DNA of 64,000 nt from assembly GCF_002078875.1 (NCBI RefSeq), contig NC_034414.1, positions 26,012,637 through 26,076,636 of the forward strand. Reading direction: 5' to 3'. The position numbers were made by a program, and so were the translations under genes. Below the pieces are notes generated by a model that searched no databases, was not told the DNA's origin, and saw only the letters and a list, made by a program, of their open reading frames with translations. Origin of the DNA: Numida meleagris. Taxonomy: Eukaryota; Chordata; Aves; Galliformes; Numididae. Below, one piece after another: positions 26,701 to 38,520 of the stretch (positions within the stretch are counted from its first letter, which is position 1; each line of letters begins with the position of its first letter).

Positions 26701-29123
26701 TCTTAGAAGTAAATTCTGACCAAGATTATCATTTTATCTGTCCACTTGATTTCATTCACCTTTTTATTTCTCACCTCTGGACTCAACTCAAAATTCAGGC
26801 GAACCTTCTCTCCAGGTCGGATTTTAGCTACATCAAAGCGAACAGTCAAAAGCTGATCATCAGGTGTGATGGTGTCCTCATCACAGACAGTCAGCTCCAG
26901 CACGTTCTGAGGGGAGTGGCAGAGAACAATGTAAATGTGCTGTTCCCAAAAGGAAGACGTGAGGGACTCCTGCAACTGCCCAGCTTGCACTCCTTCGAAG
27001 CACAGGAAGGGCATGATACTATTATAAGACTGTATGTTAGACGTAAGGTTTGATTTCTTACAGCCCATTAGGCTTTTGAAAATGCAGTGGTTTTAAAAAA
27101 AATATATGCCTTCAGGGCTGCTTAAGAGAAATATTATCAAGACTTTAAACAGCTTTTTAGACCTCTGATTCAACTGATGTTAACTGGTCTTTGAAAGATG
27201 ATAGAACAGCTGGGGCAGCAAAAAAATCCATACCAAAATCTGCATGCTTGCTTCAGGTAGGAAACACTTAACAATTGCTACACATTGCAAATCTCTCTTG
27301 TTTTCTCTGATGCTTCCTGCATTTCTTGTTCACCATCCTACTTCTCAGCATAGCCAAGTTCAAGTCCCAGTGAAAGGGAAAATCTCCTCATTTCATCTTT
27401 GTTTTGCATGTGCTGAGAGAGGAAAGCCACAAGCTTTTAAAGACCTGTTTGCATTTTTCTGAGGTTAGCTGAAGCCAAGAAGGGTGGAGAAGGTCAAAAT
27501 TGTTATCTTACCTATTCAAGCCTGCTAATCAGTTCAAACCTATAATTCACTATTCTCCTTTGATCAAATCAGTCCAACAGAGGCAAAAGCTTTTTATAGT
27601 CCCATTCTTTAAGGGTAGCACGGCATATGTTAGAAAGTGCTGTTAGAATAGTTGTTGGCCTGTTCACATGTTCCTCTTGACAGGACCCATTTTGCTCTCA
27701 CACTTCACAAGTGGGCTCTGAGACCTGTCTCCAGGTTGCATTCTGATCCCTGTTTTCTACAGGAAGCATGGAAAAGGGACCCAATGGGTTGCACATGAAA
27801 GGGAGGAGGGGACGCTGTAGGAATAAAAGCCAAGAGTTGCTTTGATGACGTGTAGCTGAGGACTGCGCTGGATGAGGCCACAGTAGGATGCCCTCCTGTG
27901 CAACTTCCTGTAGGGAATTAGTTTTATCAGGGGGAGGTTGGATAAGATGATCCCCCCCAGGGGTCTCTTCCAGCCCTTATGATTCCGTGGGAGGTAAGAG
28001 GTTGGGCATAGGCAGGGACAGACTGCTCATTGGTAGCAGGGCTAAACAAGATTCATATGGGACAGAGATTAGAGGACTGTGCAGGACAGCAAACAGGACA
28101 GGGCTGGAGATCCCTGACCCACCCCTGCCCAATACTCACGACCCCACAGTTGATGGTTAGACTGGACCACTGCCTGTAATCTGTTTTTGGAGAAATGAAA
28201 ATGCAAATAGATACAGAAATTTTTTGTGTAGATGTTAGGTGGAAAAATACTTCACTGAACAAAAAATAAAGCTTTCAGCTACTCCATAGCTAAGATGAAA
28301 ACAAAGAATGTTTGCAGAGAGTCAGGAACTTGGTGGCTGAGCTCTCTAACATCAACACAATCCCTATCTGTATGCTCCTGCAGAGCTCACCTGGTACCAG
28401 AGACACACAGCAGGTAAAAACGTCCCTTGTAGAGAGTTTCAACTCATTAATGCAGATATGGGTCTTACCTTCACTTCACTTTGTATCATGAAGTGAAAAG
28501 TTTCATTCCAGACAGGGTTCCTGCAGTTGGATACAGTTCTTGTCTGGGCTTCCCGGTGTGAAGCTGCTGGCAGCCACAACCTCACGTAGCAGTCAGTTTG
28601 GCTCACTGCAGTCACAGAAAGATGTGTGGCTATCGCAGCAGTACTTTTTTTTTTTTAAAAAAAAACTTTTGCCCAATCACAGTGAAAAAAAACTTCTGAG
28701 AAGTTCTAAATATTTCACCAGATGCAAAAGTAAATATTGTGTTCGTAGCTATTTAACTTTAAGTAAATTTATGTCAATTCCAAACAAAAGTCTACTTCAA
28801 ACTACTAATACTGTGTATTTTGATGTTTGCTACCATGCAGTTTCAACAGGAGTATGCTGGCTCTTCTGAATTTTTTACTTTTAAATATTTGCCAAGTTCC
28901 AATCAAATGCACGTCCAACTTCACCTCCTGAAATTTCATTTTTCAAGAAATAAAGAATATAATTCTGGGGTCTTTTTTAGCCCAGGAGCATTAAGCTCAC
29001 TGGCAGAGATTCCAGCGCTGATATACAAGCATGCCATCAGTGGTACTTACACAGGTCTGCTTTGTGGAGATTTCTCATACCTATAATTTTTACAGTAAGC
29101 CAACACAACTGAGACTTTTCTGG
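11533..29123 (-). CDS. PLA2G4E: PLA2G4E-type cytosolic phospholipase A2 (epsilon), 5' exon missing
   Basis: Spliced CDS, exons in transcription order: 29051-29123, 28469-28605, 26775-26906, 21999-22039, 21530-21572, 20765-20828, 20014-20180, 19766-19858, 19376-19413, 18048-18183, 17591-17727, 17238-17460, 16454-16568, 16193-16330, 15580-15687, 14620-14811, 13948-14114, 12947-13127, 11533-11753 (stop TAG). All introns are GT-AG, phases agree, and the joined frame has no stop: 801 residues. The first listed exon starts in phase 0 without a plausible ATG, so a short first coding exon is missing. Residues about 9-115 are a C2 domain and about 264-801 the cPLA2 catalytic domain (S350, D634). Family knowledge: mammalian PLA2G4E is a calcium-dependent N-acyltransferase making N-acyl-phosphatidylethanolamine at membranes. 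PLA2G4E rather than D or F is supported by the SQTDCYV, SNCRNP, HRWTR and YNILNNK strings and the basic C-terminus. Birds may carry several E-like copies, so one-to-one orthology is not proven. Confidence 0.9.
13948..14114 (-). other. PLA2G4E: PLA2G4E catalytic-Asp exon
   Basis: Encodes SSPNQL, then [12 protein letters not shown], then [21 protein letters not shown]. The Asp of VDTAFF (D634) aligns with the Asp of the cPLA2 Ser-Asp dyad. The usual DGG or DSG is DTA here. As remembered, mammalian PLA2G4E also has DTA and PLA2G4D has DAA, so this is a trait of the E/D branch rather than damage. Exon length (167 nt) and phases (1 to 0) match PLA2G4F. The donor is a weak GTGATG. Confidence 0.85.
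17591..17727 (-). other. PLA2G4E: PLA2G4E nucleophile-elbow and oxyanion-hole exon
   Basis: This exon encodes [18 protein letters not shown] and ends [10 protein letters not shown] (final Trp split across the intron). Counted from the first residue of exon 29051-29123, the nucleophile is S350 and the oxyanion Arg is R322. The family normally reads GGGxR here, and this copy has A318-G319-G320-V-R322. The elbow normally reads GxSG(S/A), and this copy has G348-L-S350-A-T. The exon is 137 nt in phases 0 to 2, exactly as in PLA2G4F, and is open, so it is not an obvious pseudogene exon. Confidence 0.88.
19376..22039 (-). other. PLA2G4E: PLA2G4E linker exons between C2 and catalytic domain
   Basis: Six short exons: 21999-22039 (EELEVEFLL), 21530-21572 (IVTNGVLV), 20765-20828 ([12 protein letters not shown]), 20014-20180 ([25 protein letters not shown]), 19766-19858 ([15 protein letters not shown]) and 19376-19413 ([13 protein letters not shown]). 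The [15 protein letters not shown] and SCxEV strings are typical of the E/D/F branch. The boundaries of 20014-20180 and 19766-19858 are the least certain in the gene. I chose donor GTACGT at 20008-20013 because it keeps phase 0 and gives the same spacing after the FH pair as in PLA2G4F. A later phase-0 GTAACT in the same open frame is an alternative. Confidence 0.7.
22088..22122. repeat. GTTT microsatellite with T runs
   Basis: T runs followed by repeated GTTT units, about 35 bases, just upstream in transcript order of nothing coding. It lies in the large PLA2G4E intron about 50 bases from exon 21999-22039, on the acceptor side, where the transcript strand reads AAAC repeats. Confidence 0.75.
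23869..24320 (-). mobile_element. CR1 LINE fragment
   Basis: Starts GAATCATAGAATTGCCAAGG and continues through CCATGTCCCTTAGTAC, CAGCCACATCCCTGGGCAAC and CTCCTCATAAGACTTGTGCTC, the reverse complement of a CR1 3' region. About 450 bases, intronic in PLA2G4E, in the same transcriptional orientation as the gene. Confidence 0.88.
24915..24991 (+). mobile_element. CR1 LINE 3' tail
   Basis: Short 3' end: GGCTTGGACTGGATGATTTT, then CCTTTTCCAACCTAG, then a tandem ATTCTATG-type tail with about three units. Confidence 0.8.
25385..25938 (+). mobile_element. CR1 LINE with reverse-transcriptase remnant
   Basis: A plus-strand open frame at 25411-25626 reads [20 protein letters not shown] and [11 protein letters not shown], the C-terminal part of the CR1 reverse transcriptase. 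An internal deletion then joins GTTTTGGGAG to the GGGGAGACCTCATTG block of the 3' UTR. The copy ends at an ATTCTATGATTCTATG tail. Degraded and inactive. Confidence 0.88.
25939..26428 (+). mobile_element. CR1 LINE fragment directly abutting the previous copy
   Basis: Begins AAGGACATTGAGGTGCTGGAG almost immediately after the tail of the CR1 at 25385-25938. It runs through GAGGCTGAGGGGAGATC, GGTTGAGTCACCATCCCTG and CCTTTCCAACCTGAG to ATTCTATGATTCTATG. It contains the block that is deleted from the first copy. Confidence 0.88.
26775..29123 (-). other. PLA2G4E: PLA2G4E C2 domain exons
   Basis: Exons 29051-29123 (73 nt), 28469-28605 (137 nt) and 26775-26906 (132 nt) encode a C2 sandwich. It begins [19 protein letters not shown], passes through [12 protein letters not shown] and NPVWNETF, and reaches [19 protein letters not shown]. 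Counting from the first residue of exon 29051-29123, likely calcium ligands are D29, N54 or nearby, and D79/D81, so calcium-driven membrane docking looks preserved. Exon lengths 73 and 137 are identical in the neighbouring PLA2G4F, and the third differs by one codon. Confidence 0.85.
27920..27991 (+). mobile_element. CR1-like 3' end
   Basis: GGGGGAGGTTGGATAAGATGA followed by GGTCTCTTCCAGCCC and TTATGATTCCGTGG resembles a diverged CR1 3' end. Very short. Confidence 0.55.
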
Positions 29124-31160
29124 CTGCAAAATAAAAGAAAAAACATCTCAGTTGTTAGCAAAGGACTCAGACATAATTAACACAACCCCTCCTGTAGCAA
29201 AGCAAAGGGGAAGACATCTAGAAAATTAGTAATCATACAGTATTTTCATGTATTAATGCAGTGAATATGTTTTCGTTGTAATTATTTCCACTCAAATTGT
29301 TTTCTGTGAACAGATGCCATAACATGTCATATTGCAGCTGTTTACTCACCAGCTGTGCATAAGATTAAGTTTTGGGTGGGTGGGGTGCTATTATTATTTG
29401 TTCGGTCTGGGGTTTTTGTTTGCATGTTTTTTTTTTTAAAAAATCAGGGTTTAAAAGGTTCATTTTTAACTCAGGGTAGTAAGAAAAAAAACAAAATTGT
29501 TTTCACTAAAAGACATTACGTATTTGTCCTTATTATAATTCAGCTACCTCCAAATTATAGGGTTTTCTTCTCAGCTTTCAGGCCAGCAGAGCCCAATAGA
29601 TTACAGCACAGCAGTTTCCAACCTGTTGGCCTGGGGCCGTGGGACTTCCTTCTTCCTCAGGCAGACGCTGCACCCATCAGCCACATAACATTATTGAGGA
29701 ACAGGACAGATCCACTCCTTTTTAAAATGTCTCAGTCAAGATATCATTGCTATTGGCCAATCTGGCTGCACGATTCATAACACTACAATCTCTTTGGTTA
29801 TACCAAATTACATAACTCTAAATACATAAACAAATTAAAGAGGGAGAGAAAGGTTCCAGAAGTGGACAGCCCAGCATGGGACACCAGAACTGACACTGGC
29901 AGATGGAAGGCTAAGCATTCTTCTATTTCACATGAAGGTCCAGCTCACTACAAAGTGGCTTTCATGTTTCAGTGCAAAGGTGATAAGCTGTAAGGCAGAA
30001 GAGGCTGCAGGTTTTTTTGGCTCTTTGCAACACTGACAAAGATAGCTCATCATCCACAGATAGGGTCTACACTGACTGAAATGAAACCACATTACCATGG
30101 CATAAACTGATAAACTAAGAGCTGAAAGAAGAACGGAACTGAAGAAAAAGTAAAGGACAAAACCTATAAACAATTTAAGAAAGTGGAAGGCTGCAAATAC
30201 AAACTGAATTATAGACTTGATGTGATGAGTGGAGAAATATTGTAAAATTGACTGTGTGTTAGATTAGGCAATTAAACACAAAGAAGCAAGAGCAGAAGTT
30301 ATAATTTCATATGAATATACAGAAGAAAAAAGCATAAAAATGTTATTTATAATGCCCTGGCTTATTTAGGACTTTCAGATTATAAATTATCATACAAATA
30401 TGTTCACATTAAAAAACAATAGGCTGACTTCGTTGATTCACTATGGAGAAGCACTGAGGTATAACAGCATACTGACATCCCATATCGTAGGGCTGTACAT
30501 GGCAGCATCTTTGAAGGCTGTGTGACTCAATCCATTTTTATTTTCTCCCTTCCATCCCCCGTCACAGCTACAGACAACCCTACACTTGGTTACAGGATAA
30601 ACAAGATAATCCTGAAGAACATCAGAATGTTGTATATAGAAGCAGTAGCTACATTAATTAAATTGAAAGGAGTAATTAAATCATCAAAGTATCATGATTT
30701 CTAATAAACTGTCTCCTTAGAATCTCCTTGTATACCTCTTATTTTGATATGTCAGCCTCTTGACAGGAGCAGATTAACCATCTAAAAAACTGTGTCACCA
30801 TTCTAGATGATATTTAAAGCTCACTGGAAAATTCTCAACCCAGTAGTTTTCTCTCAGAAAGTATGATTTGACCAAAACCTGCAGGTTTGGAAGAAACTCA
30901 TCAACCTCAATAGAGTTTTTGGCAGCAATGTTTCTAAAGTAGAGATGGAAAAAGTGACAGGTGACCAGAATTTCTGAAAGCTCAACTTTTCATCACGAAC
31001 ACAAATGTTTGATTTTTAATTCTTAGCCTTAGGAGCATACATATCCTAGATTTTAAAGACAGCTCATTCGTGAGACAGCTGGAGGACTAAGAAAATATTC
31101 AAACATGAAAGCCAGTGTTATTCCACAGTGCTGGCCCATAGCGAGCTCACTGCTCTCCCA

Positions 31161-31285
31161 GATCATGGAATCATTTGAGTTGGAAGGGACCTTTAAAGGC
31201 CATCTAGTCCAACTCCCCTGCAATGAACAGGGACACCTACAGCTAGATCAGGTTGCTCAGAGCGTGGTCAACCTGATTTAGTTGT
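31161..31285 (-). mobile_element. CR1 LINE fragment
   Basis: GATCATGGAATCATTTGAG, then TTGGAAGGGACCTTTAAAGG, CCATCTAGTCCAACTCCCC, GGGACACCTACAGCTAGATC and GGTTGCTCAGAGC form the reverse complement of a CR1 3' end. Confidence 0.85.
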
Positions 31286-34200
31286 AGATCTAGCAAGCAG
31301 ATAGCTTCATAATTCTACACTGACTACAGAAAGGGAGCAGATGCAGGAAACTGTAATAATAAAATAATATATTAAATAGAAAAAATCATAATATATATAA
31401 TTTAAACCAGCCATTACTTTGAAAAAGGGAATAATTTGTTATATACCATGTTCAAGTACATTCCAACACCTTTTAATAGTTCAATTTCATAAAAACTAGG
31501 GTTCCAAATTATTTTCAGAAGCAGATACTGAATAATACATTGTATCTGCTGATCCATCTCCATAAAGCAAAAGAAAAATTATCTGAAGACATCTTTGGGT
31601 GCTGCGAGGTATGATTAACATCATAGACTGATGTAACCATAAAACCAAGACTAACATCCAGCTCTCCCAGTTCCTTGTCCGGCATCTAAACCCTGAGTTC
31701 CTCATCTTCTTCTTCACCTTCCCAACCCTCATGTCACAGTGAACGTTCTCCACCCAGGGGAGCACAGTCACAGAAGAAACAAATGTTCCCTTAACTAACT
31801 GTTAAAACATAACACCTCTCATAACAGCAGCCGAGCTCAAGGAGAGACAATAGATGCTGATGGAAGGCTCTCAGTGGCACAGCCGCTGTTTGTACCCTGC
31901 AGCCTTCCCTTGTAACTCAGATGCAGTCCTTTGCTCCATACCTCATCTTCAGCGCTGCACGGTCTTCCATGATTCCCCTTCCTGATCCCAGTTTTCCTGT
32001 GTGGGTTTGCTTGGATGAACCGATCCTGGGGATGAGGAAATGAGAAAGGCCACTGATGAAACCCACCAGCAAACAACACCCAGTTTTTAGTTTCTACTGA
32101 GATTCACCAGGGCAATAGCAGGGGGTCTTCTCTCCTCCTCACAATGGGATACAGCTCCACCTGTCCAGAGGCATCTACTAACTGCTCCGACTAATAAATC
32201 TGCCCACTACAAATATATTTTACACTTATGGACCAAAATTCACCAAACACTTTGCTTTTCAGGCATTTCAAGTATGATAGCCAAACAGGTCATCCCATCC
32301 CACTGCTGACTTCCTCTTACCAGAGGTGAGTAGGCTGAGGATCCCATTATACCTCTACTTCATAAAAGGCAGAGATGTGGTGGTCCAGCTGACAGGTGGC
32401 TCCTGGAACACACTATTCTCCAACCAGCAGAGCAGCAGGGAAGAAGAGCTGTATAAACTGACTCAGGGCTCCACCTCCCACTGATTTCAACATCACAAAT
32501 TATCCACTTGTTCTTTGCCAAATGAAGTTTTCTTTTACCGCTGTAGTGACTTAGGGGAAAGGAGGACACAGGTCAAACATTCATCTCAGGCTAATCCCAA
32601 AATAAAGCAGCTCTTTTTCACTAAGTTTTGAATAAGCAAACACAGGAGGATGTGGTGGGGCACTTGTAACTCTCACCAGCTGAAGAAGACCTGAGAGAGC
32701 ATTGCAACTATTCTCATCTAAGGAAGAGTTCTTCTCCCCTTATTTATGTTGCATAAGGGATGTCATTGGGTAAACAGAACCAGGATAAACTTCTGTTATT
32801 GAAACATATTCTTTCGTGAAAATACTGCTTTCAGTTAAACTGTGTTAGCAACACACTTAAGCTTTAACACAAATAACTAAATGTGACTTTTTCAAAATAT
32901 TGAAATATTTGTGTTTAAATTATCATCTGATTTCACTTTCACACTAGCTTCACATTACTCTAATAGCACTCAATGCACAGTAACAAACAAATTTATCAAG
33001 CACTATCCATAAAACTTAAATCTTCTTTAAATCCCTAAAATAGCTATTACTCGATAATAAAATTGCAGTTGAAATATTTTAAATCTCAGATTTCTTAAGC
33101 CAGATAGAAAACTGCTTTTTGAAGCAGCAGAACTCACAGAATAACAAAAATTGACTTCCAGCCACTTCTAATGAAATAATACTTCCTATCCCAATGGTCC
33201 TATCAAGGAGAGCTGCCTTAGACAAGGAATCAAAAAAAAATCATTGTTATTCTTTCTCATAGATTGGCACTGCACACACAAAAGTTTCTACCTCAGAGTG
33301 CAATGTCATTTATGCAAAGCGTGATGAGTTCTTAGCTACAGGTGGGTTTGTTGTTTTTTTTTCTTTCTTTGGTTGCCAGACTATTTTTTATTATTATTTT
33401 GTGGCACAGCCTTGTTGCAATATAGCTACTTCACTTGGATTATATGATCATACTTTTGAAGTAACACTCAGTGATTTTTCAGGCTCTGAAGTCATTTCAT
33501 GGTTCATTCTGGTGACAATATACTCTCTCCAGCTCTGCAAGTTCAAAAGTCACCCATCCATTTAAATAGTATGCTGTGTTCCCCACTCACCTCCCATCCT
33601 TACTGCAGTTTCCACATTTGGGCCATTTGAGGATGGCACGTCATGAGAAAGAAGAGCAGCGAAAGGGCTCTTCCTACAAAAGCAGATGTACCCAGTGATG
33701 GTATGAAGGTTTTTTTTGTTTGTTTGTTTTTATGAGAAAGCTCCCAAGGACTGAATTGCCCAGGAGCACCTCCCTCAGACTGCACTACTTGGGTCACCAA
33801 ACTCAGCACACAGGGAATGCTGCACCTCACCTCTAAGAATCTTCAGCTCAGACACACATCTGAGATCAGAAGACAGCATGTATTCATCCCTAGCACACAG
33901 AGTACAGTGTGGTCCTACAGCAGAGATCTAAAGTCAAGTGTGCAACTGGGCATGGGGACTAACAGCCACAGAGCAATGGGATTTAATGCACTTCTATGAC
34001 AGAAGAAGAAAAGATTCCAGGACATCTTCAGTGTATGTTCTTTTGTGATGCTCACTTTTATTACTTGATTACAGCTGCAGGCCTTTGATATGCAACCATA
34101 GCACTGAGGTAAGCTTATAATTACAGCTGAATCACCATCAGTAGTGACTGGAAAGAAATGAGCTAAGACACACACTGGTAGTGCCTAAGAGCTGAAGCAC

Positions 34201-34715
34201 TCTTTGGAAATGCCCAACTCTCTTCAGTGCCTACAATTATCACCCTACATCACCCTGATGCATTAGTCACCAACAGCCAGAAGCTTGCTTTCCTCCCTCT
34301 TCCTACACTGAAAAATATCAGTACAGAGTGGGGTAAATGACAGCAACTAGCAGACAGCAGCAGCCATGAAGCATTTTAAAAGCCCACCTAAGAACGAGCT
34401 ACTCAAATATTTTATTTGGACACTTACATGCGCATTAATCTAAGACTGGTTGGGATTTTCTGTCACCTGACCCTGCCAGCAACACCATAAATCATGCAGC
34501 AACACTCAAGCAGGTCTGACACTCGAAGTCCACCATGGATACAAAGGAAGCATCATACAAAGAAATAGAGCTTGGGACATTTAGGCTGCTATAGATAAAT
34601 CCCAGGGAAAATTAAGCATAGAGCAAAGCCTAGCCTAGGATCTACGGATTTGCTGCTTTCCTCTGACTAACAAGAAAATGCAGTAAAGCAATACACTAAC
34701 ATAGCTATAACGAAC

Positions 34716-35235
34716 TGCGGTGGGTTGATCCCAGCCAACAGCTAAGCATCCACACAGCTGCATACTCATTCTTCCACCACCATCCAGTGGGACAGGTGAG
34801 TGAGTGTGAAGAGCTAGACTGAGAAAACCCAAGGACTGAAATAAGTTTATTAAGTGAAGGAAAAAAAAAAACAGTAATGCAAAACTAATCCCTACTTCCT
34901 ATAAGCAGACCAATGCCTCTCCTGTCTCAGAGAAACAGCTACTTTGGTAGACACCCCTCTGCCTTCTTCCTCTACCTCAGGCTTTATTGATGAGCACGAC
35001 ATCATATGGCATGGATTACTCCTTTGACCGGTCTGGGCTAGTGTGTCACCTCACAAACCCTCCCATCCCCCCACCCAGGTCCCTGGGAGTGAGCAAAGTG
35101 ACAAAAAGGGGAAAAAAAACATGCACACGCACCTCAGTAACAGCCAAAACATTAGTGTGTTTTCAACGCTCTTTTAGTCACATATTCAAAACACAGCTTT
35201 CCTGCATAACAGCCCCTATGGCGCTAGCTCCTTTC
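34716..35235 (+). mobile_element. Old solo LTR of an avian endogenous retrovirus-like element
   Basis: Starts TGCGGTGGGTTGATCCCAGCC, contains GACATCATATGGCATGGATTA followed by CTCCTTTGACCGGTCTGGG, and later ACAGCCAAAACATTAGTGTG and CAAAACACAGC. This order of blocks matches a widespread avian LTR as I remember it. No internal gag-pol sequence or second LTR was seen nearby, so it is a solo LTR and strongly diverged. Class assignment is not attempted. Confidence 0.6.
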
Positions 35236-38009
35236 CAGGCAGAGCCACTACATCAGCACAGATGTTTGCTTAAACTGGGAAGACAGTCACCAGCACAGTA
35301 CTGAGAGCTGGTCTGTACCTACCTTCACTGTGTTCATCCAGGGGTTGAGATTTCAGCCCTCTGTATGCAAGAAGCCACAGACTGGCTTTCTCCATCACTA
35401 CCCTTAACTCCATCCCAGAAAGATCTCTTAGAGAAAAATAGAGGCTTTGATTCATAAGAGCAATTTAACTTTTACCAGAGTGGAGTAGGTTCCATGAAAG
35501 AATGGCTTAAGGAAGAGTTAGATAAACTAAGGTGGTCCTGCAATTCTCTCTTCCAAAAACAAAAGCCACAGAGAACTTCCAAAGTGCCAGAGCTCTTCCC
35601 ACGATTCCACTAAGCAATAATTAGCGTTGCCGCATTCGTAACTTCCTAAAGGATCGCAAGAGAAAGCAGAATCTCAGCAGTAGTGTCAGTAAGAATCAGG
35701 TGCAGGTACATGTGCTGCACACTCCTGTGACAGAGTGCCACCTAAGGGCTGCCTGCAGAGAGAGAGCAACACCAGGACAGAAACAAAAGGGGTTTACATG
35801 GGGCCTCAGAAATCCCACTGATTCAGCTATACAATGATCCGAGTAATTTCGTGATCACTGGTCAGAAAATAAAGTAAAATAATAAATCCTATCGTTTCAC
35901 CTCAAAGTTGCTTGGTTAAGGTGTGTTAATGGTGGATTCACCAATCTTTCAGAAGACTGGAGGCATGCCACAGCATTTTCCCTGGGGTCACTGTCAGAAA
36001 GGGGGGGAGGCACTCAAAAATCTCAATCCTGTATTCAGCTATCTGTTCCCATGATACTTCTGAGGATTTGCCTTTGATAAATCAAATTCAGATGGGATCA
36101 GCCACAGGTTAAAAACAAATGTTATAGGAGAATATGCAGGCACAGAACACAGTCTCTTAAGTCTTGATGCTTTAAAAAGGAATCTGAGAAAAGTGACAAT
36201 TTCCTGGGAATTTCTTTGAAATTAATCCTACTCGTATTCTCAAGTGAAATGGGGTCCATATAATAAGGTCTCTCAGGATATTGGCAAAACACAGCTGGGG
36301 AATTTGCACTGACCTTTGAGTCAAGGCTATTATATTAAGGTTAAAGACAGAGGGCAAGTGTACAGCCATTGCTGTCAAAACGTGTATTAAACATATAGAC
36401 TTCTGTGCCCCTCAGAAGGGATCGGATACTACAAGTGTATATTCTGACAGTATAAAAAAAATTACTGGAAGAATAAAATCTCAAATTTTCAGTGAGTAAT
36501 TTGTATTTAGAAAACCTTTTAGATCACCTGTCTTTGAGGCAGACCTAGAAGCTAAGTCAGAGGTGATCCTACCTTCATCTGGCAGCAGTTCAACCAGAGG
36601 AACTTTGCTTCATCTTTTAATTGCTGTTTGTTCCTGACTTGCTGCTTTAATGCACTGACACATTTTTAAGTGAACCGCTGGTGTAATATTTTCCTTAAAG
36701 CATCGTGTGCTTCACAGTGCAGATTTCAGCAATGCATCCACAGTGGAGACAAAGGTGTAATTTGAAGATATAACATGCTTAAGCTTGTTGCGTTTCACAA
36801 CGAGTAATAAATACAGCTGTCCAGATGTCATCTTCTAGAACACCTCTCATTACAAAACACGGGCTAACTTCTGCAGACAAAGCATTCAAGAAGCACTTGT
36901 AAAATACAGTCTCACCCACTCTGAAGCTATTCCCCTGCCAAGCTTCCCATTTCCAGCTTCCCCGGTTTGCCGGCCGGAACAAACTTCCCTGGTGAGTTGG
37001 GAAATAACCTTAACAGCAGTGGATCTCCTCTGCTAAGCAGTGTCAATGTCTGTATGGTAGATGCTAAAGGAGAAAGAACCTCACACCATCCACTTCAAAC
37101 ATGCTTATATTAACCCTGACGATGACATAATGTCACAGTAGTACAACTATTGCATTTGAGTTCGGGTTTAGATGCAATGGGATCCCTCAAACACTGGAGA
37201 TGGAAATAAACATATCGTGAAGGTGCAGAACCCATCAGGGACTGGTTAACCTCACAGCATTGATATAGAAGTCTACTTCAATTTCCACTTGTCACACAGC
37301 AGAAGGAAACGTTTTCAGTGGTCAGGCTTGGCAGGGTTAGTGACTATCATTAACTTTTTATTGAGATTTTTTTCCATTGGGGTTATGATTTTGTTTGTTT
37401 TAAAGCTGAAGCCTATATGCAAAACTTTAACTACTTACTAATTATACTGCAGAACTTGAAAAAATAAAAAAGAGAGAAAGAGAACACAATCTGAATTTTC
37501 ACCCATAATGTTCTGAGCAGCTTTCCTTCTCCTGGAAGTTATCACACCTAGTTGGTCAAGCTTTGCAGCTCTGCATGTTTGCCCTCAAGGCAACCTCAGC
37601 CTGGTATTTACATCAACACCTTTGGATGAAACTATATGATGCAAACACATAGGCATTAATCATTGTCTCTCTGGAATTCTCATCACAATTTCTAGTTTGT
37701 AGAACACTATAAAACTCTTAGTAGACCTGAGCTGACTTGAAAGCCGTGATCAGCAACCCAACAATCAGTTCACCAAGAAACTAGAAACAGACGCACAGCA
37801 ACAGCACTGCTAAGCTTAACTAAAATTGTGGATATAAGTGCAACAGTCAAAATCGTACCCATGGTTACACAATTGTGAATCTCAAGCAGGGGAGATGAGG
37901 TACACTACCAGGAAATTTCACGTTCAAAGAACTACACTTTCCTTACCGCCAACTATTTTTCTCTGCCAAAGAGATTATAAAGGAATGGTAATGTTTTTCA
38001 TTGCACACA

Positions 38010-38520
38010 GGTTGCTCCAAAAGTAATACTTCCCAATTATTTCCTTTGAAACTACAACAGAGTATAGTAACATTATTTGATAGAGCAGATTCTCAGCTAC
38101 CATACACTATTCTTCAACACCAGTGATGAACAAGAGCCTGCATACCATGCTCATAAAAAAATCTGCACCAGTGGACATGACCCACTGTCACTGTTGTCAC
38201 TCCTGAAACACACCACCTACCACCTCACTGTGCTCACATCCACTGTTTAATCTCTATAAATATTCACTAAGCCTCAGTGAATGTCAATGGGTGCCATTTT
38301 TTCTGCACAGAGGAATTCAATTACACACCTTTGCTTCACATGCGCTTCCATGTTAGACGCCATTTTGTCAGACTGCTCCTCTGCTGCTGTCACACAACAA
38401 CAAAACGTAATGGAACGTTGGGTGAGAAGGTTCAACCTCTACTGCCATACTACCAGCATATGACTCTGACATCATAGACCAACATAATAAAATAGGAGGC
38501 ATTATTTTCAGAGCAGCCCT
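38010..38520 (-). mobile_element. Degenerate mariner (Galluhop-like) DNA transposon
   Basis: The left end GGTTGCTCCAAAAGTAATAC and the right end, whose reverse complement starts AGGGCTGCTCTGAAAATAAT, form imperfect terminal inverted repeats. On the minus strand, stop-broken frames read KQRCVIEF, EKMAPIDIH and VDVSTVR, typical of the N-terminal part of mariner transposase. At about 510 bases it is internally deleted and inactive. Confidence 0.8.

Larger units (their letters stand above)
22040..26774. other. Large repeat-rich PLA2G4E intron
   Basis: A 4.7 kb intron between the last C2 exon and the EELEVEF exon. It is the main repeat trap of the gene and holds CR1 fragments of both orientations at 23869-24320, 24915-24991, 25385-25938 and 25939-26428. 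A T-rich GTTT microsatellite (22088-22122) lies just inside the 3' splice site region. The rest shows no recognised feature. Confidence 0.75.

Noticed and set aside
29344..29362. Short minus-strand ATG followed by a strong GTGAGT donor just upstream of PLA2G4E exon 29051-29123
   Set aside because: Wrong phase (2 instead of 0), and the phase-0 frame has a stop before any ATG.
31836..32079. Minus-strand ATG exon candidate (MEDRAALKMR before GTATGG near 31943) for PLA2G4E
   Set aside because: It ends in phase 2 while exon 29051-29123 needs phase 0, and the shifted frame meets a stop inside the C2 exon.
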